From JBOGWA01 sp050693155 (lineage in GTDB: Bacteria > Actinomycetota > UBA4738 > CALAEC01): a stretch of DNA of 48,023 nucleotides. The stretch spans positions 1-48,023 of the forward strand of contig JBOGWA010000020.1 in NCBI GenBank assembly GCA_050693155.1, in the 5' to 3' direction. The position numbers and the translations under genes were made by a program. Positions 41,572-48,023 of this stretch are shown here, in pieces (position 1 is the first letter of the stretch; every line of letters begins with the position of its first letter). Under the pieces are notes generated by a model. The model was not told the origin of the DNA, did no database searches, and saw only the letters and a list, made by a program, of their open reading frames with translations.

Positions 41572-42170
41572 GTCGGCCCCCTCAACGGCGGCGCGTCCCG
41601 GCGACGCCGTTGCCACGGCGTTTCTACCGACGCGATCCGGTCGAGGTGGCGCGGGACGTCGTCGGGGCTTTCCTGATCCGGGATCTGGGCCGCATGAGGC
41701 TCGTCGGTCGAGTCGTCGAAGCGGAGGCCTACGGGGAACACGACCCCGCGAGCCACTCGTTTCGTGGCGAGACTCCCCGGAACCGATCGATGTTCGGCCC
41801 ACCCGGGCATGCCTACGTCTATATCTCCTACGGGATCCATCACTGCCTTAACGCGGTCGCCGACGGGCCGTCGGCGGTGCTCATCCGCGCGGTCGAGCCG
41901 CTCGAGGGCTTGGACGAGATGGCCAGGCGCCGGGGGACTCGCGAACCGCGCCTTCTCTGCGCCGGGCCCGGCCGCCTGTGCCAGGCGTTCGGCCTGGACC
42001 GATCAAACGACGGACTGGATCTCACGACCGGCGACGGGCTCTGGCTCGCCCGCGGCAAGCCCACCGGCGAGGTGCTCGCCACCGCCCGCATCGGTTTCAC
42101 CGAGGCGCGAGTACGCCCGTGGCGTTTCGTGGAGAGGGGCAATCGTTTCGCCTCCCGCCCCGCGCGTTAG
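41568..42170 (+). CDS. mpg: 3-methyladenine DNA glycosylase (AAG/MPG family)
   Basis: This enzyme removes alkylated purines such as 3-methyladenine. The 200-residue protein has FYRRDPVEVARDVVGAFLI, RVVEAEAYGEHDPASHSFRG with the catalytic Glu, RNRSMFGPPGHAYVYISYGIHHCLN and GPGRLCQAFG. It overlaps polX by ATGA, so alkylation repair and gap filling are co-expressed. The N-terminus carries an extra Arg/Pro-rich stretch. Confidence 0.94.
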   Translation: MSRPPQRRRVPATPLPRRFYRRDPVEVARDVVGAFLIRDLGRMRLVGRVVEAEAYGEHDPASHSFRGETPRNRSMFGPPGHAYVYISYGIHHCLNAVADGPSAVLIRAVEPLEGLDEMARRRGTREPRLLCAGPGRLCQAFGLDRSNDGLDLTTGDGLWLARGKPTGEVLATARIGFTEARVRPWRFVERGNRFASRPAR

Positions 42171-42171
42171 C

Positions 42172-43407
42172 ATGCCGGACGTGCCCGAGGACGTCACCGA
42201 CCAGCTCGATGCGCTTCTCGCCGGCGCTGCCGATGTCATTCCCATCGACGAGCTGAAGGCGAAACTCGAGTGGTCGGCGGAGTCGGGGAGCCCGCTTCGA
42301 GTGAAGCTCGGGATCGACCCGTCGACGCCCGACCTTCATCTTGGTCACGCAGTCGTCCTCAGGAAGCTCCGTCAGTTCCAAGACCTTGGGCATCTCCCCC
42401 TTCTGATCGTCGGCGACTTCACGGGGCGGATCGGGGACCCGAGCGGGCAATCGGAAACGCGACCGGTGCTCTCAGCCGACGATCTCGAGGCAAACGCGCA
42501 GACGTACCTCGACCAGGTGGGCAAGGTCCTCGACCTCAGCCAGGCCGAGGTCCGCCACAACAGCGAGTGGCTTGCCCCGCTGACATTCGAAGAGGTCGCC
42601 GGGCTGGCGAGCTCCTTCACGGTTGCTGGGCTCCTTGCACGCGACGACTTCGCGGCCCGCTACAAGGCGGAGCGGCCGATCAGCCTCGTGGAGTTCCTCT
42701 ACCCGGTCATGCAGGCATACGACTCCGTGGCGGTCGAGGCGGACGTCGAGATGGGCGGGACCGACCAGACCTTCAACCTGCTCGTCGGTCGCGACGTCCA
42801 GCGGGCGCACGGCCAGGACGCGCAAGTCGTGTTTACGATGCCGCTGCTCGAGGGGACCGACGGAACCAGGAAGATGTCGAAGTCGTTCGGGAACCACGTC
42901 GGGCTGACGGACCCGCCGGAGGAGCAGTTCGGCAAGGTGATGAGCATCCCCGACGACTTGATCGTTTCCTGGTTCCGGCTTTGCACGGCGCTCGAGCCCT
43001 CAGACGTCGAGGCGATCGAGCATGGTCTGGCGGAGGGGTCGCTCCATCCCGCCGACCAGAAGCGTCGGCTCGCGCGCGAGATCGTGGGCCTTTACCACAG
43101 CGAGGAAGCAGCGACCGCTGCAGAGAAGCGCTTCGACCGCGTCCACAAAGAACACGAGCCCCCCGATGACGTGCCGGATCAAAGGATCCCTGTAGATGTG
43201 GTGCAGGATGGGAAGGTGTGGCTCCCGAGGCTCTTGACCGCCGTAGGGCTCGCGGAGTCCAACTCGGAGGCCAAGCGACTGATCGAGCAGGGTGGCGTCC
43301 GCCTCGACCGCGAGCCAATCACCAACCCCGACGCGGAGTTCAGTCCAAAGGAACTCTCAGGGCGGGTCATCCAGGTCGGCCGCCGCCGCTTCATCCGCCT
43401 GCGATAG
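42172..43407 (+). CDS. tyrS: Tyrosine-tRNA ligase
   Basis: TyrS charges tRNA-Tyr. The 411-residue class I enzyme has DPSTPDLHLGHAVVLRKL (HIGH motif as HLGH), GDFTGRIGDPSG, EFLYPVMQAYDSV, GGTDQTFNLLVGRD and KMSKSFGN, followed by a C-terminal S4 RNA-binding domain (AESNSEAKRLIEQGGVRLD). The sequence is of the TyrZ-like branch. ATG 42172 lies 1 bp after the mpg stop; longer in-frame upstream sequence has no similarity. Confidence 0.94.
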   Translation: MPDVPEDVTDQLDALLAGAADVIPIDELKAKLEWSAESGSPLRVKLGIDPSTPDLHLGHAVVLRKLRQFQDLGHLPLLIVGDFTGRIGDPSGQSETRPVLSADDLEANAQTYLDQVGKVLDLSQAEVRHNSEWLAPLTFEEVAGLASSFTVAGLLARDDFAARYKAERPISLVEFLYPVMQAYDSVAVEADVEMGGTDQTFNLLVGRDVQRAHGQDAQVVFTMPLLEGTDGTRKMSKSFGNHVGLTDPPEEQFGKVMSIPDDLIVSWFRLCTALEPSDVEAIEHGLAEGSLHPADQKRRLAREIVGLYHSEEAATAAEKRFDRVHKEHEPPDDVPDQRIPVDVVQDGKVWLPRLLTAVGLAESNSEAKRLIEQGGVRLDREPITNPDAEFSPKELSGRVIQVGRRRFIRLR

Positions 43408-43490
43408 GCTGACGGCCGGAGGGCCGGTCGCCCCAGCCGACCGATTCGTGCGAACATCTCAGATGCTGAGCGGGAGGAGGAGGACCGAGT

Positions 43491-43883
43491 ATGGATCCGG
43501 GAGCGCTCAAGTCGATCCCGCTGTTCGCGTCCCTCTCGAACAAGGAGCGGGAACAGGTCGCCCGGTGGGCCGACGAAATCGACCTTGCCGAGGGCAAGCA
43601 CCTTGCGAGCGAGGGGGAATTCGCCTACGAGTTCTTCGCGATCCAGGAAGGGACGGTCGAGGTCACGATGGGCGACCAGCACGTCCGCGACATGGGGCCG
43701 GGCGAGTTCTTCGGCGAGATCGCGCTCGTCGAGACCGAGCGCCGGACCGCAACGGTTGTCACGCGCACTCCCGTGCGCGTGATCGTCATGCACGGGCGAG
43801 ACTTCCGATCGATGGAGTCTGCCATGCCGGAGGTGGCCGATAAGATCCGTGAGGCCATCAGGCAACGCCCCGGAGGGCGCTAG
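43491..43883 (+). CDS. Stand-alone cyclic-nucleotide-binding (CRP-like) domain
   Basis: This 130-residue protein is a single cNMP-binding beta roll: LFASLSNKEREQVARWAD, FAYEFFAIQEGTVEV, DMGPGEFFGEIALVETERRTATV (phosphate-binding cassette with the GEIAL segment and an Arg after ER), and a C-terminal helix. There is no DNA-binding domain and no channel or kinase domain. A strong GGAGGAGGAGGA precedes the ATG. It may act as a regulatory subunit through protein contact; the ligand cannot be read from sequence. Its stop is 15 bp from that of the converging halogenase-like gene. Confidence 0.8.
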   Translation: MDPGALKSIPLFASLSNKEREQVARWADEIDLAEGKHLASEGEFAYEFFAIQEGTVEVTMGDQHVRDMGPGEFFGEIALVETERRTATVVTRTPVRVIVMHGRDFRSMESAMPEVADKIREAIRQRPGGR

Positions 43884-43898
43884 GGGGCGAGCAGGGGC

Positions 43899-45365
43899 CT
43901 AGCTGGCTGCCTCGAGGGACTTGAGCGCTTTCTCGCGCCATCCCTCGGGCGCGGGTGTAGCCGAGCCGCACTTGCGGCACACAAAGACCTTCTCGACCTC
44001 GACGTAGTCCGCTACCCCGAGACAGTTCGGGCACGAGATCGAGCCCGCGTTCTGGGGGTCCATTGCCCAGGGGCGCACGAGATTGTTTGGGTCCCTCATG
44101 ATGACCTTGTAGGAGCGCCGCATCGCGTCGAGGAGATCGCGAGACCGAGCCCGGGTTTCGGGCAAATACGGATTGCCCTGAAGTGTGCGCACGATCTGCT
44201 CACGCCACCGCGGACTCGTTGCGTACCGCGTGACCAGGTTCTGAAGCCGGTAGAAAGCAGAGATGAGGTCGTACCAGACGTCCACACCGGTTTCGACCCG
44301 CTCGTGGAACCTGCGAAAGGCCGCCTCCTCCTGACCCGTTTGCCACGCCTTGGTGATCGTCTCGTAGGCGAACTTGGCTGAGTACAGCGCGACGTCGACT
44401 CCCGAGGAAAAGATCGGGTCGACGAACCGCAGGGCGTCGCCGATGAGCAACCAGCCCGGCCCGGAGAACTGGTCGATCTTGTAGGAGTAATCAGCTTCGA
44501 TCCACCACGGCCGGATTTGCTCGGCATCCTCCATGGCGTGCAAGAACGTCCGGTTACGTCGGACGAGGCTCATGAAGAACTCTTCGTAGGTCTTGCCGGA
44601 CTTTTGGAAGTCGCGCTTGTCGACGACCACGCCCATCGAGTTCACGCCGCCCCGAAGCGGAATCTGCCAGGCCCAGGCCTGGTTCAGGCCCATGAAGTAG
44701 AAAAGCGTGAAGCCCTCGAGGCGTTTTGGGGGCTGCTTTACCCCACGGAACCACGAGTAGATACAGAACTGGTTGAAGTTGGGGTCGTTCCTCCGCATGC
44801 CGAGCTCTTTCGCGAGAACGCTCCGGCGTCCTGAGGCATCCACGACGATCTTCGCTCGAAGATCGCGTTCCCAGCCGTCGGAGACGCTGGCCCTGACGCC
44901 AACGGCGCGGCCGTTCTCGAAGAGCACGCGCTGGGCCGTCACTCCCTGGAGAACCCTGGTCCCGTGCTCGTGGGCGTGACGGATCAGCATCGCGTCCATT
45001 ACGTCCCGCTCGACGTTGAAGGTGTATGGCGCCGGCATCCCTTCGAGGGGAAACTCGAAGAGCCAGACCTCTATGAATTTCCAAAGCGGCGTTCGCGGCC
45101 CGCTCCATCCGGTGCCCGGCTTATGAATGAACCCGGCGTCGTTCATCTTGTCGAAGAAACCGATCTCGTTAAAGACGAGATTCGTTGATGGCGTCAGCGA
45201 TTCACCGACGTGGTTTCGTGGGTGGATGTCCTTCTCGAGGAGCAGGACCTTGTGCCCATCTCGGGCGAGGAACGTGCCGAGTGTCGAACCAGCCGGGCCA
45301 CCGCCGATGATGATGACGTCGGCGTCGAGATGGCTCCCATTCCCGCCTGCGGCGCGATCTGTCAC
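43899..45365 (-). CDS. Flavin-dependent halogenase-like FAD oxidoreductase with C-terminal zinc ribbon
   Basis: The 488-residue protein begins with an FAD-binding fold (IIIGGGPAGSTLGTFLA, residues 18-34) and the motif VGESLTPSTN. It carries W-A-W-Q-I-P at 231-236, which is the WxWxIP motif of flavin-dependent halogenases, a lysine (Lys 82) near the position of the halogenase catalytic Lys, and GDALRFVDPIFSSGVDVALYSA, also typical of this group. The last 45 residues hold a zinc ribbon (Cys 445/448 and 463/466). GTG 45365 with GGAGG upstream is chosen; the open frame that continues antisense to the MFS gene is not coding. It could instead be a geranylgeranyl-reductase-type enzyme. The substrate is unknown, and no biosynthetic cluster is nearby. 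Confidence 0.7.
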   Translation of the reverse strand: MTDRAAGGNGSHLDADVIIIGGGPAGSTLGTFLARDGHKVLLLEKDIHPRNHVGESLTPSTNLVFNEIGFFDKMNDAGFIHKPGTGWSGPRTPLWKFIEVWLFEFPLEGMPAPYTFNVERDVMDAMLIRHAHEHGTRVLQGVTAQRVLFENGRAVGVRASVSDGWERDLRAKIVVDASGRRSVLAKELGMRRNDPNFNQFCIYSWFRGVKQPPKRLEGFTLFYFMGLNQAWAWQIPLRGGVNSMGVVVDKRDFQKSGKTYEEFFMSLVRRNRTFLHAMEDAEQIRPWWIEADYSYKIDQFSGPGWLLIGDALRFVDPIFSSGVDVALYSAKFAYETITKAWQTGQEEAAFRRFHERVETGVDVWYDLISAFYRLQNLVTRYATSPRWREQIVRTLQGNPYLPETRARSRDLLDAMRRSYKVIMRDPNNLVRPWAMDPQNAGSISCPNCLGVADYVEVEKVFVCRKCGSATPAPEGWREKALKSLEAAS

Positions 45366-45399
45366 GGCAGCTGCACCTCCACGTTCACCGTCCCGGAGT

Positions 45400-45426
45400 G
45401 CTTCGGTTCGGTTGCTTCGGTTCGGT
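45400..45426. repeat. Tandem 14-bp repeat between divergent genes
   Basis: GCTTCGGTTCGGTT at 45400-45413 is followed at once by GCTTCGGTTCGGT (45414-45426). It lies in the 114-bp region between the halogenase-like gene and the MFS gene. This may be a regulator site for both, or replication slippage. Confidence 0.5.
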
Positions 45427-45479
45427 GTGGCGCCCTCCCGGCCGGGAGAGTGTACCAATGGCTTCGGCGAGGATAGGGT

Positions 45480-47132
45480 ATGCGCTCCGTGATGGCTGAG
45501 CGAAGACGCGGGAGCAACGGCGGGATCGCGTACCAGCATCCCGTCGCGTTCTGGCTCGGCACGACAGTGGTCACCGTCGGGGTGCTGCTCCACTTGCCGA
45601 TGTATTTCGGCGCGGCCGACATGAACTACCGGTTGGCCGGGATGCCGGCCGATCTCCCAATGACGATCGGGATGGTCCTCATAGTGATCGGGATCGCCAC
45701 GACGGTGTACGGGCTGTTTCCTCGCCGCTCGAAGATGACTCGAGGGCCCTTGTCCCGGATCCGTGTCCGCGCGCTCGACGACGCTCCGATCAGGCCGGCC
45801 CATGTTGCGCTCCTCGTCGTGATGGCCGCCGCGATCACGATCGACGTGATGAAACCCACCACGCTTGCGTTCGTGGCCCCCGGAGCGGCGCAGGAGTACG
45901 GGCTTAAATCTCCTCTGACTCCGGACGCGAGTGGTCTCCCCGTCGCTCTCTATGCCCTGGCAGGCATCAGCGGGACGGCGATCGGTTCGTTCCTCTGGGG
46001 ATGGTTCGGAGATCTGATCGGACGGCGCGCCTCGATCCTTCTCTCCGCCGTTTTGTTCATCGCGACGGCCGTCTGCGGAGCCATGCCCGACTTCCTCTGG
46101 AACATAAGTACCTGCTTCGTCATGGGTCTTGGCGTGGGCGGGATGCTCCCCATCGTGTTCGCCCTCATGGCCGAGACGATCCCCGCGCGACATCGCGGCT
46201 GGCTGATGGTGCTGATCGGGGGCGATGTGGCGGGCGCGTACATCATCACCAGCTGGCTCGCCTCGACGATAGGGGCGCCCGACGCGTTCGGATGGCGCAT
46301 GCTGTGGCTCGTCGGCCTGCCCACCGGAGTGATCCTGATCGTGCTCAATCGGTGGATCCCCGAATCTCCTCGCTTCCTGCTCCAGCACGGCCGGGGTGAG
46401 GAGGCGGCAGCGATCATGAAGCGCTACGGCGCTGCCGTGGTAGAGGGCGAGGTGTCCGAGCTCGGGATCGAGAAGAACGTGCAGAACCGCTGGAGCCAGC
46501 TCTTTGCGACCCCCTTCGTCGGGCTTTCGCTCGCGGTGATCTTGCTTGGCTTGGGGATTGGCATGGTGCAGTACGGGTTCCAACAGTGGATCCCCTCGAA
46601 CCTGCAGCGGCTGGGCTTCGCGGAGGTGGACGCAAGCAGGATTCTGAGAGACTCGGCCTTGATCGGGTTCCCGCTGAACTTCCTCATCGCCTGGGCATAC
46701 GGGTTTTGGAGCGCGAGGAAGACGATCATCCTCATGGCGGCGTCCACGGCAGCTGCCCTCTTCGGGTTTGTGGCGGCTGGAGACGCCGTCGTTTCCAACC
46801 GGCCGCTCCTATACGTGCTGCTGATCGTGCCGATCTGGGGGATCAGCTCGCTTACGGCGCTCGTCGCGGCCTACGCGGCCGAGGTCTATCCCACGCGAAT
46901 CCGGTCGCGAGGGACCGGGTTGGCGGCAGGCGCGACCAAGTTCGGTGGTGTAATGATCCTGGCAACGGTATCGGCGGCGATCGCCGCTCCCTCGATCTCG
47001 ATCACCGCTCTCATTGGGGCCGTCCCAGTGGCTTTGGCCGTGCTCGCGGTCTTGGTGTTCGGTGTGGAGACCAGGCAGCGGCGGCTCGAGCAGATCACAG
47101 CTGATGAGCTGGGCGAAGAGGTACCGGTATGA
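45480..47132 (+). CDS. MFS transporter with extra N-terminal membrane pair
   Basis: The 550-residue protein is a major facilitator of the sugar/metabolite type: GWFGDLIGRRASILLSA (loop 2-3 signature), a RHRGWLMVLIGGDVAGA helix, WIPESPRFLLQHGRGEEA after helix 6, and VYPTRIRSRGTGLAAG in the second half. Ahead of the twelve-helix core are two further hydrophobic helices (about residues 20-45 and 58-80), giving about 14. ATG 45480 follows GAGG at 7 nt; ATG 45492 is an alternative. It is divergent from the halogenase-like gene, with which it may share control and possibly a substrate or product. Confidence 0.85.
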   Translation: MRSVMAERRRGSNGGIAYQHPVAFWLGTTVVTVGVLLHLPMYFGAADMNYRLAGMPADLPMTIGMVLIVIGIATTVYGLFPRRSKMTRGPLSRIRVRALDDAPIRPAHVALLVVMAAAITIDVMKPTTLAFVAPGAAQEYGLKSPLTPDASGLPVALYALAGISGTAIGSFLWGWFGDLIGRRASILLSAVLFIATAVCGAMPDFLWNISTCFVMGLGVGGMLPIVFALMAETIPARHRGWLMVLIGGDVAGAYIITSWLASTIGAPDAFGWRMLWLVGLPTGVILIVLNRWIPESPRFLLQHGRGEEAAAIMKRYGAAVVEGEVSELGIEKNVQNRWSQLFATPFVGLSLAVILLGLGIGMVQYGFQQWIPSNLQRLGFAEVDASRILRDSALIGFPLNFLIAWAYGFWSARKTIILMAASTAAALFGFVAAGDAVVSNRPLLYVLLIVPIWGISSLTALVAAYAAEVYPTRIRSRGTGLAAGATKFGGVMILATVSAAIAAPSISITALIGAVPVALAVLAVLVFGVETRQRRLEQITADELGEEVPV

Positions 47133-47183
47133 TCCTTGAGTCCGGAGTTACTGGTTTGCGCATCCGGGCAGCCCAAGTTGCTG

Positions 47184-47213
47184 TTGACGCTGCCAGCCCG
47201 CCCCAGGTATCAT
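47184..47213 (+). promoter_or_regulatory. Promoter upstream of the rRNA operon
   Basis: TTGACG (47184-47189) and TATCAT (47208-47213) are 18 bp apart. The predicted start is near 47220. Whether it serves the rRNA operon or a separate small RNA that ends at 47365 is open. Confidence 0.6.
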
Positions 47214-47219
47214 TCTCGT

Positions 47220-47365
47220 TTGGACAACCCTCGGCGGGTCCGGGGGCAGAGGAGCGTGCATGCGCGACTTGTCCGTGAAAACCGAAGATCGGGAGGTGAC
47301 TGCCTAGCAGACGGCCTCGGGTGAGGTTGTTGCAGGGCGGTCGCCGGTTCGTCCGGCGACTTTTT
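47220..47365 (+). ncRNA. Candidate small structured RNA before the rRNA operon
   Basis: Between the promoter and an intrinsic terminator lies about 145 nt without a plausible ORF. Its ends can pair: ACAACCCTC (47224-47232) with GAGGTTGT (47323-47330), with one bulged C. Small inner hairpins include CCGA/TCGG (around 47282-47292) and CTGC/GCAG (around 47300-47310). I recognise no known family (it lacks the SRP, tmRNA, RNase P and T-box signatures); 6S-like shape is only a thought. It could equally be the terminated leader of the rRNA operon. Confidence 0.35.
47340..47365 (+). terminator. Strong intrinsic terminator in the rRNA upstream region
   Basis: GTCGCCGG (47340-47347) pairs with CCGGCGAC (47353-47360) around TTCGT, followed by TTTTT (47361-47365). 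It is the only classic stem plus T-run in the + strand region between the MFS gene and 16S rRNA. Confidence 0.8.
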
Positions 47366-47530
47366 GCATCTTCTGGGTCTTCGGAAGGGCCCGCAGGGCG
47401 GCGCACCTTGAGAACTAAACAGCGTGCCAAAAGCTAGTGCGAATCCCGTCTGAGGAGGGCGCGCTTTGGCGTGCCCGAACTCTTGACGGTTGTACCAACC
47501 AGCCGGACGACCTCCGGCCGGATCCGAGAA

Positions 47531-47568
47531 CCGAGGGAGGAGTTGGTCCTCCTCGGTTGCTCTCTAAC
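47531..47568 (+). promoter_or_regulatory. boxB-boxA rRNA antitermination site
   Basis: CCGAGG(G)AGGA (47531-47541) pairs with TCCTCCTCGG (47547-47556), forming a boxB-like hairpin. It is followed by TGCTCTCTAAC (47558-47568), which matches the boxA consensus TGCTCTTTAAC in 10 of 11 positions. NusB, encoded at 8.8 kb, with S10 should bind boxA. Further leader sequence at 47407-47436 (TTGAGAACTAAACAGCGTGC) resembles the conserved leader of high-GC Gram-positive rRNA operons. Confidence 0.7.
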
Positions 47569-47606
47569 CAAGACGAGAGAACCCGCTTCGGCGGGTGACT
47601 CAGTTT

Positions 47607-48023
<417 letters not shown>

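Noticed and set aside
45366..46583. Upstream extension of the minus-strand flavoenzyme frame to 46583 (about 400 more codons)
   Set aside because: It runs antisense through the MFS gene, has low-complexity Arg/His/Asp-rich composition and no domain. A good GTG with ribosome site exists at 45365.

Overview
The window is high-GC, gene-dense DNA from the chromosome of a member of the Actinomycetota, probably a deep-branching, uncultured lineage. Evidence for this is an actinobacterial-type integration host factor (mihF) directly before gmk, a PriA that has lost its helicase motifs, many GTG starts, ATGA/GTGA start-stop overlaps, apparently leaderless promoters and the partial 16S rRNA at the right edge. 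Nearly all genes lie on the + strand; only tatA, an SRPBCC protein and a flavoenzyme are on the - strand. I see no tRNA, CRISPR, prophage or transposase.

Layout. (1) 1-3.9 kb: end of a type IV pilus locus (prepilin peptidase C-terminus, small HTH regulator, pilM-pilN-pilO and a PilP/GspC-like protein), closed by a UUCG hairpin. (2) 4.0-9.2 kb: aroC-aroK-aroB-aroQ (shikimate pathway) run into a prolidase-like peptidase, efp and nusB. tatA faces them. (3) 9.6-19.9 kb: a complete UMP operon, pyrR-pyrB-pyrC-carA-carB-pyrK-pyrD-pyrF-pyrE, behind a textbook PyrR-binding loop, an intrinsic terminator and a short leader ORF. (4) 20.0-27.8 kb: mihF-gmk-rpoZ-coaBC-metK-priA-def-fmt-rpe. (5) 27.8-31.5 kb: FMN riboswitch and ribD-ribE-ribBA-ribH. 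(6) 31.5-43.9 kb: cupin, cold-shock protein, infC-rpmI-rplT, a SpoU methyltransferase fused to a histidine-kinase-like module, an SRPBCC protein, pheS-pheT, argF, polX, mpg, tyrS and a lone cyclic-nucleotide-binding protein. (7) 43.9-47.1 kb: a flavin-dependent halogenase-like enzyme divergent from an MFS transporter. (8) 47.1 kb to the end: a possible small structured RNA, an rRNA leader with boxB/boxA, and the 5' 417 nt of 16S rRNA.

Most of this is core metabolism and translation. The unusual signals are: a family of about 70-bp GC-rich elements with TTGGGGG-type inverted ends, each directly upstream of a start codon; the SpoU/kinase fusion; the two-layer pyrR leader; gmk and infC, whose best starts appear to be non-canonical codons; a row of AACGT repeats in front of a BldC-like regulator; the halogenase-like gene; and a possible promoter-to-terminator RNA before the rRNA operon.
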